A DNA stretch of 64,000 nucleotides from Polyangiaceae bacterium (GCA_013214025.1 JABSRN010000042.1:99723-163722); one strand, 5' to 3'; counted from the stretch's first letter, positions 55,717-64,000 are shown. Translations and numbers: made by a program. The notes: generated from the sequence alone by a model not told the origin.

Positions 55717-56021
55717 GCCCGGCCCTCCGCAGCGGTCCGACGGCCGGAACCGCTAAATGTCCCATGCGTCCAAAGGGGCGGTTGGAACTGCAGAGCTACC
55801 TTCAGCATGGGGCGAATCATCTTACCCTGAAAGTCGGAATGTATCGAACCGGGCGGATGCGGAGCCCTGACTGTACGCCCGTTGCCTACCCTCCCTAAGC
55901 TTTTATCCTCCAGGCTACGGACAATGATGGCCTGCACGCTCAGCCTACGACAGCAGCGGTCGGATCCTTCCCCGCTCTGGCCTCTCTTCCCGCCTTGGGA
56001 TCTTGTCGGCGTCAACACGGT
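55717..56021. other. Intergenic region within the redox cluster
   Basis: About 305 bases separate the PCuAC end from the monohaem cytochrome start. Frames here look like chance. I see no RNA gene or clear promoter. Confidence 0.4.
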
Positions 56022-56411
56022 CTAGGGCGCCGCGCGGGGCGATTGCTCCCGGATGGCTATCCGAAACAGGTAGGACCCACCGCTAGCGCGAACCTTGAGC
56101 GTCACCACATCGCCCGCGCTGAGGCTTCGCTTGGGTCCAACTAGCATGATGTGACGACCACCCCGTTTGAGTTCGAGGCTCTCCCCCGGAGTGATCGTTA
56201 CGTTATCCAGCTTCATCATTCGGGCCACACCGTTCTTGCTCACGGTGCGGTGGAGCTCGACTGCACGAAAGTCCGTGCTCGTTAGATCTTCGATCATCAG
56301 GGGCCGAGCCGAGCTGCTGCGCAATGTGCCCAAGGCAGCGAGCGCCGGAGTCCCTGGCGGACCTGCAGGGATCCAAGCGTTCAAGAACTGCAAGGGCACT
56401 CCAGTATCCAC
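56022..56411 (-). CDS. PCuAC-type (DUF461) copper chaperone domain, downstream part of an interrupted SCO1-PCuAC frame
   Basis: From GTG 56411 this gives 129 residues: FLNAWIPAGPPGTPALAALG, VELHRTVSKNGVARMMKLDN, then LELKRGGRHIMLVGP. These match PCuAC, with copper ligands His (in ELHRTV), Met (in RMMKLD) and the HIM pair. PCuAC delivers Cu(I) to CuA oxidase sites. There is no signal peptide. The frame is open without stop back to 56615, where a single TAG separates it from the SCO1 gene, and the stretch 56412-56615 encodes the C-terminal end of a SCO1 domain. So it is probably half of a fusion gene. Confidence 0.8.
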   Translation of the reverse strand: MDTGVPLQFLNAWIPAGPPGTPALAALGTLRSSSARPLMIEDLTSTDFRAVELHRTVSKNGVARMMKLDNVTITPGESLELKRGGRHIMLVGPKRSLSAGDVVTLKVRASGGSYLFRIAIREQSPRAAP

Positions 56412-56615
56412 AGAGGCATCGCCCCCCGGCCTTGGGGGCGCTACCTCGTCGACGCTTTTCGAGGCGCTTCTACGCCGAACACTAGCGGGCAGAAGCGCAC
56501 GGTAGCGTTCGAGAATTACACTAGCCGACGACGGAGCGCTAATCTTGTCGATGCGACTCCCCGCCGGTGAAATGACGAAGACATCGGGGGAATGGGAGAT
56601 GGCATAACCCCCTGG

Positions 56616-57131
56616 CTAAGGCATCGGCAGAAAGGTCCCGCCAACGTCAAAGACGAAGGCCTTGAGCTGGTCCCCAGTGCCGCTCAGCGCGCTGAAGTCC
56701 GAGTGAAAGAAGCGAAGGTAGTCCCGCAGCCGGCCCGAGGTATCTCGCGTGGGATCCACCGACACAAACAACACATCGGTGAGCTTCTGCTCATTTGGGT
56801 TCAACTGATTGTAGGCCAACTTGAGCTGGGACAGTGTTGTCGGACAGATGTCCGGGCAAAATCCAAAAAAGGCCCAGCTGAAGTGCCCGCGTAGGTTGGC
56901 GTTGCTAAATTCAGAGCCGTCGGACCCGGTCAGGCGAAACGGGCGCAAGACATGGGGCTTGGTCGCGACAGATGAGCTCGCAGGCGACGGCTTCGCCTCT
57001 TGCCAAGAGCGGGGCGACTCACAACCGGAGACAGCAAGCGCAGCGGGGACAAAGAGCCACAGCGGTAACGGTCGTCGCGATGCTCGCGCCGACGCGGCGG
57101 TGCCATGAGCGAGAGTAGGGGGCGGCGGCAT
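56616..57131 (-). CDS. SCO1/SenC-type copper chaperone lipoprotein, ending at an in-frame TAG
   Basis: The 171-residue product has lipobox VSGC and a thioredoxin-fold SCO domain with the copper Cys pair in FGFCPDICPTTLSQLK and SVDPTRDTSGRLRDYL. SCO proteins mature the CuA site of cytochrome oxidase. The protein ends at TAG 56618, just before the region that supplies the third copper ligand. After the TAG, the same frame continues PGGYAISHSPDVFVISPAGS, containing the family's His. So either the gene is disrupted, the stop is read through, or the assembly has an error. The downstream frame then runs into PCuAC. Confidence 0.85.
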   Translation of the reverse strand: MPPPPTLAHGTAASARASRRPLPLWLFVPAALAVSGCESPRSWQEAKPSPASSSVATKPHVLRPFRLTGSDGSEFSNANLRGHFSWAFFGFCPDICPTTLSQLKLAYNQLNPNEQKLTDVLFVSVDPTRDTSGRLRDYLRFFHSDFSALSGTGDQLKAFVFDVGGTFLPMP

Positions 57132-57292
57132 ACGCGAGCCGCTAACCTAGTCGATCAGCGCGACACGAACAGCTCGTCGCAGCTCACCGCCGGAATGGCA
57201 GTCTCAGACGCCGTAACCTGAGGAGCGTCGTTGAGACGTCATGCAAAGCAGGCCCGCTTCGCAATCGCCATGGTCCGCACACATCATGCCCG

Positions 57293-57794
57293 GTGTGCCG
57301 TCCGCAGGGCAAGGCCACGCGCGGCAATCGAAGTCAGGGATTCATAGTCACCGCCGAGCTAACAAACAGTGATGTTGCCGCTGCCACGGCCTTTCCCCAA
57401 CTGCTTCGCAAGGTTCAAGGTCGAGTGAAGACGGTGACCACAGATGGAAGCTACGACCGCCGCCATGTATGGAAAGTGATCGATGACCTCGGAGCACACG
57501 CCGTCATTCCGCTTCGTCGAGGAGCGATGCTCAAGGAAGAAGAAGTAGCGAAAGTTCGGAATCGCCATCTTCGGAGAATCCGGAAAGTCGGTCGCGCTCA
57601 ATGGCGACGAGACTCAGGCCAGCACAAGCAGGCGAAGGTTGATAACGCCATCGGCCGCTTCAAGAGGATACTCGGGCCGTCGCTTCGAGCTCGCTGTCCT
57701 GATGGGCAGCAGGCTCGAGGCGATGATGGTGTGTGTGATCTTGAACCGCATGTTGGAGCTTGGCGCGCCCCGGTCGGTTGCGATCCCGAGATGA
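57293..57794 (+). pseudogene. IS5-family transposase remnant
   Basis: The frame reads GFIVTAELTNSDVAAATAFP, VKTVTTDGSYDRRHVWKVID, HAVIPLRRGAMLKEEEVAKV and GRFKRILGPSLRAR, the DDE-transposase catalytic core of IS5-type elements. It then shifts frame near 57685, and the second frame continues LEAMMVCVILNRMLELGAP to a stop at 57794. The N-terminal third is missing. This is a decayed, 5'-truncated insertion sequence. No terminal repeats were identified. Confidence 0.8.
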
Positions 57795-57849
57795 CTGGGG
57801 GCAGCGCTCAGGCAGATTTGGGCTCAACTCGATTCATGCACCAACGCCG

Positions 57850-58035
57850 GACGCGTACCTAAAACTGAACCCCGAGGATGGCCGTGCCTATCGTGAGCGG
57901 AGCGGAACTAACTCGCGCCTTAAGCGAACCGAAGCCGCCCTGGCCGACTCCTGGAAGGCCTGCGAACTGAAGGACAAACTCGGCTGCACCATGCACAAGG
58001 CTTTCAGCCGAAAAATGGCGGGCACCAAGCGCTGA
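57850..58035 (+). pseudogene. Possible second transposase fragment
   Basis: A short frame contains AYRERSGTNSRLKRTEAALA, similar to the YRERTxVERxNSRLK motif near the end of some transposases. It lies right after the IS5 remnant, so the area looks like an IS graveyard. The call is weak. Confidence 0.35.
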
Positions 58036-58151
58036 GCCAACTTACCGGCTCAGATGTTCAGCGATTCGAATCTGCGGTGACCGCGGGATCGTGAAGGGCC
58101 GGGGGTGGTACGGTCGGGAGTAGCTCAGGCCACCATCGACTGCGATGAAGT

Positions 58152-58412
58152 TTGGATTTCCTGTCCTCGTTGATGGATCTTCAGATGCCCGGGGTGGACG
58201 GTTTGCAAGCGGCGGAGGCGATACGCCTGCGGGAGAATCGCCTCGGGACTCCCCAGGTTCCGATCATTGCCGTGACGGCCAACACCAGTCCGGGAATTGC
58301 GCGGGCCTGTGCTGACGCCGGCATGCAGAGCTACATCGTGAAACCGATGCAGAAAGAAGTGCTACAGGATTTGATCGAGACGAATCGGAACGATACGTCC
58401 AGCCTCCCCTAA
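58152..58412 (+). pseudogene. Receiver-domain C-terminal fragment (hybrid kinase remnant)
   Basis: The frame gives SLMDLQMPGVDGLQAAEAIR, VPIIAVTANTSPGIARACAD, then MQSYIVKPMQKEVLQDLI, the second half of a receiver domain including the phospho-acceptor Asp (MDLQMPG) and Lys (VKP). The first half is missing, and IS debris lies just upstream. It appears to be the tail of a lost hybrid histidine kinase. Its stop overlaps the stop of the convergent CRTAC-type gene. Confidence 0.75.
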
Positions 58413-60772
58413 GGGGCCTGAGTCACCGTCAGCTTTTGATCCACAGTCGTCCCTGTTAGCGCCTGCACCTCGCCATCTGGCCAGCGCACAGTGAGCGCTG
58501 AGATCGTCGTTTCCGTCCCGAGTCCGAAGTGGCAGTCGCGAATGCCACTACTGCCCTGGGAGGGCCGCGTCGTTACGTAACAGGTCTGGGTCTTGCCCCC
58601 GGGCTGCGTAAGAGACACCACCGAACCGATGGCATCTCGGTTCGATGAAGTCCCATTCCCAGTGAGCGCAACCACCAGCCAATGGTTGGCATTGCCGAAT
58701 TCAGCGGAGCGATTGCGATAGAGACGCGGGATGCCCCGGGGAGAGAACACCAGCACGTCGAGCCAGCCGTCGTCGTCGATATCCAGCACGATGTTCGCAC
58801 TAGATTTGCGGCGATCCCCTACCCCTACGCTGCCGCCCACATCGGAGAACTCCCCGTCACCATCATTGCGAAACAGTGCGTCCGGCGCCGGTTGGTCGTC
58901 GCCCCAGGGATACTCGTCAAGCCCAGTATCTTCGAAAACAGGAAAATTGGATCCGGACGAAAAGTAGAAGTCCAGATCCCCATCGTTGTCGTAGTCAAAC
59001 ATTGACGTGCCCCAGGTGATCTGAATGTTCCGCCATGAATCCTTGTTCCCGAGGGAATGGGGCTTCCAAGGGAACCACATGCGACGAATCCCGCTGAGCA
59101 AGGATTCCCCCACCCGGGGGTCAAAAAACTCGTCGATCCCGTCGGCGTTGCTATCCGCCCGTCCATAGAGCAGTAGGTTCGGCCCCACATTGGACATGAT
59201 GACATCTGGGCGGCCGTCGAAGTCCACGTCTCCCACCGCGAGCCCCATCGCGTTCATGCCGTCCGTTTTTACGTCCGGGTAAAATCCGAAGCCAGACTCC
59301 ATGCCCACCTCGGTGAATTGCCACAACTCGGGAGCACCTGAAGAATGGGGGCCGTCGTTTCGCCAGAGGCGATTGGGGTTCCGATAGTAGACTTCTGACC
59401 AATAGGTCTCGTGATCGCTGGAAGCCAACAGGTCGAGATCGCCGTCCATGTCGTAATCAACCCACACGGCAGCGTAACCCACGATGTTTGTGCCCACTCC
59501 CGGATCACCTAGCAAGTGGTTGACGAAGGTGAATGTTTCACCGTCGTTGCGGTACAAGCGGTCACGGTGCAACTCTGGCGTGGCTGAGGGGGCACTGTAG
59601 GTGCTCACGTACAGATCTAGATCGCCATCCCCGTCATAATCACCCCACGTCTGGCCGGTGGTGAGATTGTTCACGCCGCCCAAGCCCAAGACACTGGTCA
59701 CGTCCCTGAAGTTCGCTACATCGTCCTCCACCCATCGGTTTTGGAGCATGATGTCTGGACCCTCACGGCCCACATACAGATCTTGATCGCCGTCATTATC
59801 GTAATCAACGAAACTCACGCCGCCCCCGCGATCCAAGTTTGCGTTGGGCGCCCAATCCAAATACTCGGGGTTCCCATCCCCATTGGTATCCCCCAAGTTC
59901 TGGAGCAGCCTTCCTGGCACCGCCACGTTCGACAGAAATATCTCCAGTCGACCGTCCCCATCGACATCTGCCACCGCCATGCCACCGAACACTGTACTGC
60001 GAACATCCGGCGCGACCTGGAGAGTGTCGATTCCCGCGCTCTCCGATACGTTCACAAAAATCGGCTCTAGGACTCGAACCGACACGCAGTCGGTCTCGGC
60101 GGTCTGGCCGATCAGCGAAACACTCACCTCCAGGATGCCGGGGGGAGTGCCAGAGGGCAGCGCGTACACTCCCCCAAGCTCCAAAGTGTCCACGTAGTAC
60201 GGTGTGACTTCAACGCCACCGATCTGGACGACGACTTCAGCGATATTCGGCTGGGTGTCGATGTGGATGAACGCCCCGTCGCCCGCGGCTACGGACTCGG
60301 TTACTCTCTCGACCACAGCGGTGGTCGGCGCGCTATCCGCCGACGCATCGCTCGAACCATCGCTCGCGTCCATTCCGGCCTCTGTGATCACGTCGGGCAT
60401 AGCGTCGGAGATGTCGGGCGGCGTCCCCGTGTCCAGCGCCGCATTACTCGGCCAGCGGCAACGCGGAGTCTGCGCGGCGTCCCCGGTATCGACAAGCCCG
60501 CCGTCCCCGGTATCGACGAGGCCGCCGTCCACCCTATCCGGCGGTCGCGAATCTGCCGTGGGCCTGCCGGTCTCAGACAGAGTCGCATCTGGCACGCCTG
60601 CCTCGGCGGGGTCCCCTGGCCCCGGAACGTCGATATTCTCGTCGCCGCAAGCGACCGCCAGCGCGCCCCCCACCAACAGTAGATGCGCCAGCACAAACCG
60701 TGGACGGTGGAGGCCGGTCGCCCCCGGCGACTCACCGCGTCCACCGCGGCCGAAAACACTGAGTTTAAGCAT
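58409..60772 (-). CDS. CRTAC1-like FG-GAP/VCBS lipoprotein with ASPIC/UnbV end
   Basis: From ATG 60772 the product is 787 residues with lipobox AVAC. A low-complexity Asp/Thr/Gly linker (containing repeated VDTGDGGL) leads to an Ig-like region, then many FG-GAP/VCBS repeats (DVDGDGRLEIFLSNV, DYDNDGDQDLYVGREG, DYDGDGDLDLYVSTYS). It ends in an ASPIC/UnbV domain (SSNRDAIGSVVSLTQPGG, LTVRWPDGEVQALTG). Such proteins fold as calcium-binding beta-propellers and are usually surface-exposed in adhesion or carbohydrate binding. It is paired with a second member at 61473. Confidence 0.85.
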   Translation of the reverse strand: MLKLSVFGRGGRGESPGATGLHRPRFVLAHLLLVGGALAVACGDENIDVPGPGDPAEAGVPDATLSETGRPTADSRPPDRVDGGLVDTGDGGLVDTGDAAQTPRCRWPSNAALDTGTPPDISDAMPDVITEAGMDASDGSSDASADSAPTTAVVERVTESVAAGDGAFIHIDTQPNIAEVVVQIGGVEVTPYYVDTLELGGVYALPSGTPPGILEVSVSLIGQTAETDCVSVRVLEPIFVNVSESAGIDTLQVAPDVRSTVFGGMAVADVDGDGRLEIFLSNVAVPGRLLQNLGDTNGDGNPEYLDWAPNANLDRGGGVSFVDYDNDGDQDLYVGREGPDIMLQNRWVEDDVANFRDVTSVLGLGGVNNLTTGQTWGDYDGDGDLDLYVSTYSAPSATPELHRDRLYRNDGETFTFVNHLLGDPGVGTNIVGYAAVWVDYDMDGDLDLLASSDHETYWSEVYYRNPNRLWRNDGPHSSGAPELWQFTEVGMESGFGFYPDVKTDGMNAMGLAVGDVDFDGRPDVIMSNVGPNLLLYGRADSNADGIDEFFDPRVGESLLSGIRRMWFPWKPHSLGNKDSWRNIQITWGTSMFDYDNDGDLDFYFSSGSNFPVFEDTGLDEYPWGDDQPAPDALFRNDGDGEFSDVGGSVGVGDRRKSSANIVLDIDDDGWLDVLVFSPRGIPRLYRNRSAEFGNANHWLVVALTGNGTSSNRDAIGSVVSLTQPGGKTQTCYVTTRPSQGSSGIRDCHFGLGTETTISALTVRWPDGEVQALTGTTVDQKLTVTQAP
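60478..60525. repeat. 24-bp tandem duplication in the CRTAC1-like gene
   Basis: CGTCCCCGGTATCGAC plus eight bases occurs at 60478-60501 and again at 60502-60525, encoding repeated GLVDTGDG in the disordered linker. Confidence 0.85.
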
Positions 60773-60999
60773 GATTGGACAAACTAACACAGCGACTCCC
60801 ACCACGAAGCGACCAGGACCAACATTCACCACTGACTGCTGAAACTCCTCCCGTTCGATCGGGAATTGCCGCATCGCGTTGCCGTCGGCGATGACCAGGC
60901 ACGGGATCGTCTCGGAGTTGCGCGCTAGCGATGTGGTGCGCTGTCAACGCCCACCGCCGTTGAGTTCGCCGGTGTTGACCTCGCGAATGACCAGACGGG

Positions 61000-61356
61000 C
61001 TAAGCCGCTGCCGACCCTTCGAGCATGTGATCGAGCTGCTCGGCGGTCACTGTCTTCAATACGAAATTCTGAACCACGCCAGATTCCATGTGTTCCTCCA
61101 GCCCCGCCAGCTCAATGGACGATGTGAGGATTCGATGAATATCTGGATGAGAAGTAGCCAATTGAGTCAACAGCCAAACGCCGTTTTCCCCCGGGAGATT
61201 CATGTCCGTGAGCACGGCTCTCGCACGCCGTATCTCGACGCAACCGAGAGCCTCCTGCGCACTTCGAGCTGACACGATTTTCACATTACTGCCTCGGAGA
61301 CCGCGTCTGGTCATGTCAAGTTCAACCACATCGTCATCGACAATCAGAACGCAAGC
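61000..61356 (-). pseudogene. Receiver-domain gene without a usable start
   Basis: The frame encodes CVLIVDDDVVELDMTRRGLR, AVLTDMNLPGENGVWLLTQL and VVQNFVLKTVTAEQL: acidic pair, phospho-acceptor Asp and Lys of a CheY-type receiver. The frame is open back to a stop at 61486-61488, but it contains no ATG, GTG or TTG before VDDD; the first GTG (61329) lies after the acidic pair. Either the start is mutated or the gene was truncated. It lies between two CRTAC1-like genes. Confidence 0.6.
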
Positions 61357-61472
61357 TTCGACAGCCGCTCGCGAGTATGAGCCCCGAACAGCGCTGGGAA
61401 CCTCCGGTTCTTGATCGCCGGGCGGTCGCTTTAAAGCCAGCCGGGCGTTCGATACCGCTGGGCAGCCCGACG

Positions 61473-63269
61473 TTATTGGGTCGGTTCAATGGCTAGAGTA
61501 TGAACGCCGGCGTGCAGCTTATGTTCGCTACGGATGCCGCTGGGCCACAAGATGCTCGCGATGGCCTCGGTCACGCCGAAGGTGGGCACGACGTGCCGGT
61601 GAGAGTTCTGAGACTGAAAGGCAGCGGTGGAGCGAACGCCAAAGTGTCGGATGACGCCCCCGGAATTCACCGTTACCCGAGCACCTACTGCATCCCGGTT
61701 GCTGATGGTGCCCTGGAGCCTGAGCCAAGCCGTGGGGGCAAAAGCTGCCGTCCTGCGCACAAAGAATTTGTCCACCTCCCGGGAATCGACATCGATCAGC
61801 TCCTGATCGTAGCGACCGGCGCCTCCCAAGGACCAGTAAAGCTCGTTACGACCGTCGCCTGTGAAATCCGCAAACACCGCCCCGTGGCCTCGGGTCTGTT
61901 TGTGGTCATCGTTAGTTTCCACGAACAGGTCCGTACAGCGGAAGAAACTCCGGTCCCGGGCATTGCAATAGATTATGTCAGGGCCGGTCTCTTCGGGGTC
62001 GCCGCTGCCGACCACGATGTCGGGGTAACCGTCATCGTGAATGTCCCCGATCCCGAGGCCCATGGTGTTCTCGTATGGCTCGGAGGGGTTGTCGTTGTGG
62101 GCGAGAGCCGCGTCGAGGCCGCCCTCGGCCCCTACAAATTCGAAACCGCCAGCCCCGTCACCAAACAACACATAGTCTTGGTAATCCCAACGCCCAAGGT
62201 ACAGATCGTCGTGTCCATCTTGGTCGAAATCTGCGGCAGCCGCTGCAAAACTCATCCGGCTGGGCACGATAAGTCCTTGGGTAAAGACGGAGTCGGTTAC
62301 CTCCATGAACAAGCCGCTGTCATTCCGGTAGAATGCGTGGGCTAGACTGCCTGCCAAGTACAGGTCCGGGTCGCCGTCTTCATCGTAGTCGATCCACGTG
62401 GGATTCTTGTAGTCCTTGTCGTCCTCCAGGGTGAGCCCAACGCTCGCTCCCACTTCTGTAAAGCCGGTCCCCTGGTTATTGTGAAAGAGCGCCGGCCCCC
62501 GGTTTCGGCGAGTTGCAATGACGTCGAGGTAGCCGTCAAGGTCGTAGTCCGCCCAGCTCGCTCCCCACCACTCGAACAAATCGGACAGGCCGCTGTCCGG
62601 CGCGATGCCAAGCTTCGCTGTGACGTCCTGAAATCCGTCGCCATCTGAGATGCAATTCTCAAAGAGCACTAGGGTCGAGGGGAGGCTGTAACCGCCACTG
62701 ACGATCAATAGATCGGGATCCCCGTCGTTGTCGAAATCGGCGAAGGCTCCCCCCCAGGTGGCGGTTGTATCGGTATCGGAAATACCCAAGTCTGTGCGAG
62801 TGAAGTTGCCGAAGCCGTCGTTGAGGAATATTTCTGGGCTGCCCCACGTGCCCCGCCAGCGGTTATCGCCATCTGCCACGAAGATGTCGTCATCACCGTC
62901 GCCATCGACGTCCACAGCTGCTGCGCCTCTGCCATAGCGAAGCAGTTCCCCCAGACCGGACTGCAGCGCTACCTCGTCGTAACTATCGAGCTGGGTCGGA
63001 TCCCAGTCGTCAACGCCGACGAGCACCGGTGCCGCCTCGGGCGCTGCGTCCGACACGCTGGCATCGGAATTGTTGTTGAGGCTCGATTCGGCGGCGGCGA
63101 ACCCAGCGGAGCTTTCTCTGGCGTAGGCCACATCGGGTCCCCCGCCGTCATTCGTGACGGAAGCGTCGACCGGGCCAGCACGAGGGACCGTGCTTTCCGT
63201 GCAGCCGGAAAGCGTGCAGGCCGCCAGCGTGGCAGTGAACACGCGGGAGGCGAACACAGTGGAGGGCAT
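61473..63269 (-). CDS. CRTAC1-like FG-GAP/VCBS lipoprotein, second member
   Basis: From ATG 63269 the product is 598 residues with lipobox LSGC. The layout repeats that of the neighbour: linker, FG-GAP repeats (DVDGDGDDDIFVADGDN, DFDNDGDPDLLIVSGG, DYDEDGDPDLYLAGS) and a C-terminal ASPIC/UnbV-like end (ISNRDAVGARVTVNSGG, SILWPSGIRSEHKL). It is shorter than its neighbour and lacks the Ig-like region. Probably calcium-binding and surface-exposed. Confidence 0.85.
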   Translation of the reverse strand: MPSTVFASRVFTATLAACTLSGCTESTVPRAGPVDASVTNDGGGPDVAYARESSAGFAAAESSLNNNSDASVSDAAPEAAPVLVGVDDWDPTQLDSYDEVALQSGLGELLRYGRGAAAVDVDGDGDDDIFVADGDNRWRGTWGSPEIFLNDGFGNFTRTDLGISDTDTTATWGGAFADFDNDGDPDLLIVSGGYSLPSTLVLFENCISDGDGFQDVTAKLGIAPDSGLSDLFEWWGASWADYDLDGYLDVIATRRNRGPALFHNNQGTGFTEVGASVGLTLEDDKDYKNPTWIDYDEDGDPDLYLAGSLAHAFYRNDSGLFMEVTDSVFTQGLIVPSRMSFAAAAADFDQDGHDDLYLGRWDYQDYVLFGDGAGGFEFVGAEGGLDAALAHNDNPSEPYENTMGLGIGDIHDDGYPDIVVGSGDPEETGPDIIYCNARDRSFFRCTDLFVETNDDHKQTRGHGAVFADFTGDGRNELYWSLGGAGRYDQELIDVDSREVDKFFVRRTAAFAPTAWLRLQGTISNRDAVGARVTVNSGGVIRHFGVRSTAAFQSQNSHRHVVPTFGVTEAIASILWPSGIRSEHKLHAGVHTLAIEPTQ

Positions 63270-63781
63270 GCCGTTGTTCCGGATGCACCCGATTCTGGAC
63301 TCGGAGTAAACCATCTGCGGGGCTAGAGCGTACCAAAGACTGAGGGCGTGTAAAGTGCACCGCGTATCGCAGAATTGGAACACTTCGACTGCCGGATGGG
63401 TCGATTGCAGGCAATTGGGTCGATTGCAGGCAATTGGGTAGTGTGGGGAGAGGACAGGAATTCCTGTCCTCCGGTATGTTCGGGCGGTATGGTATTCGGT
63501 GCCATCAAGCTCGATGCCTGCTGCGCGGACAGCGACAGTGCCCAGTGTGGTCGAGGCACCACGAGCATCGCGGCGGGCGCCAACTTACGCGACACGGGAA
63601 CGCCACCGATTCCGGTCGCTTGCTTCACCTAGGCTGAAATCGAAGTAGCACTCGTGGCGAACGTGGATGTCGATACCTTCCCTTGCGTCGGCCAATAGCA
63701 GCGCGTAGGAGAATTCACTCAGCCCACAGCCGGGGTTTTTGGCAGCAGAAGTGGGCGCTCCCCAATCGCGTCGGACACGGG
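63270..63781. other. Intergenic region with a 19-bp tandem duplication
   Basis: About 510 bases with no gene I can support; the frames present lack coherence. GGGTCGATTGCAGGCAATT occurs at 63398-63416 and 63417-63435 in tandem. The region should hold the promoters of both divergent genes, but no strong motif is clear. Confidence 0.6.
63398..63435. repeat. 19-bp tandem duplication
   Basis: GGGTCGATTGCAGGCAATT is present twice in exact tandem. Confidence 0.9.
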
Positions 63782-64000
63782 ATGTTTTCCGGCTTGCTAG
63801 GTGTTAATTCATTGTTCATAAACGCTTCGACTCGCGTTGGCTCCCTTACGTTTCTAGCCCTCATCCTGGCGATGGGCTGCACCGATGACGGTCCGGATTT
63901 GGTGTGCACACCTGGTGAGACGAATATGTGTCTGGGCCCTGGCGCTTGTATCGGCGCGCAGGTTTGCCTCGCGGATGGCAGCACCTATGGCGACTGTGAT
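63782..64000 (+). CDS. Cys-containing lipoprotein (partial at window edge)
   Basis: From ATG 63782 the frame is open to the window end (73 codons). The signal MFSGLLGVNSLFINASTRVG, then SLTFLALILAMGC has lipobox AMGC. The mature part (VCTPGETNMCLGPGACIGAQ, VCLADGSTYGDC) has the CxPGExxxCxGPGxCxGxQxC pattern of many myxobacterial surface lipoproteins. The rest lies outside the window. Confidence 0.7.
   Translation, partial: MFSGLLGVNSLFINASTRVGSLTFLALILAMGCTDDGPDLVCTPGETNMCLGPGACIGAQVCLADGSTYGDCD

Noticed and set aside
55713..56018. 101-residue minus-strand frame in the redox cluster gap
   Set aside because: No motif, no signal, no ribosome binding site; probably chance.
63323..63632. Opposed small frames on both strands in the last intergenic region
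   Set aside because: Neither has recognisable sequence; one runs through the tandem repeat.
63715..63984. 89-residue minus-strand frame at the right edge
   Set aside because: Antisense to a lipoprotein start with clear signal peptide and Cys pattern.

Overview
The window looks like a chromosomal segment of a GC-rich deltaproteobacterial-grade organism, most likely a member of the Myxococcota. This is an inference from gene content. The supporting signs are many lipoproteins with Cys- and Asp-rich 'stigma'-like or FG-GAP/VCBS architecture, AgmX/PglI-type and DUF4398 envelope proteins, an orphan NtrC-type regulator, an FHA-GAF adenylate cyclase, a HEAT-repeat protein carrying a GspE N-terminal domain, and several P450s. 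I see no rRNA, tRNA, CRISPR array or intact mobile element. One IS5-like transposase remnant lies near 57.3-57.8 kb.

Layout. 1-10.7 kb: a partial DUF2723 (TMEM260-like) membrane glycosyltransferase, an M15-like peptidase, the Mg transporter mgtE, a 1000-residue GspE_N/GAF-like/HEAT protein, a small membrane protein, an AgmX-type lipoprotein, an orphan NtrC-type regulator and a NamZ-like muramidase. 10.7-17.5 kb: a c-di-AMP locus. A 7TM-HD (PgpH-like) phosphodiesterase gene overlapping pepP is divergent from folP-cdaA-cdaR, so putative synthesis and breakdown of c-di-AMP sit back to back. 17.5-22.8 kb: a SurA-like exported protein, a UPF0158 protein, glpK and the adenylate cyclase. 23.0-28.4 kb: gap-pgk-tpiA-secG followed by a GT39-like membrane protein. 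28.5-31.4 kb: an overlapping pair, an OmpA protein with TSP3 repeats and a Cys-rich lipoprotein.

31.7-37.5 kb: a complete isc operon (iscS-iscU-iscA-hscB-hscA-fdx). It is headed not by iscR but by a MerR-family gene with a C-terminal four-Cys cluster, preceded by an 18-bp palindrome resembling a SoxR box. 37.7-49.5 kb: an MFS exporter and three cytochrome P450 genes (two of them clear paralogues), a TetR regulator, an isoprenylcysteine-methyltransferase-like protein, DUF4398/OmpA lipoproteins, a YbgC thioesterase, a frameshifted response regulator and a truncated cheX. 49.5-52.2 kb: a three-gene cassette of lipoprotein, double DUF350 protein and an unrecognised protein. 52.4-57.1 kb: a periplasmic/outer-membrane redox cluster on the minus strand (cytochrome P460-like lipoprotein, CXXCH beta-barrel protein, cupredoxin, monohaem cytochrome, SCO1 and PCuAC copper chaperones). 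SCO1 and PCuAC share one reading frame interrupted by a single TAG codon. 57.1-64 kb: IS debris and two receiver-domain remnants flank two large CRTAC1/FG-GAP lipoproteins. A Cys-containing lipoprotein starts at the right edge.

Most interesting points: the SCO1-TAG-PCuAC reading frame, the MerR-controlled isc operon, the back-to-back c-di-AMP synthesis/degradation locus, the P450/TetR locus with a 33-bp palindrome, the redox cluster, several decayed signalling genes, and a recurring pattern of two-copy short tandem duplications. No search was run; family names come from motifs read in the translations.
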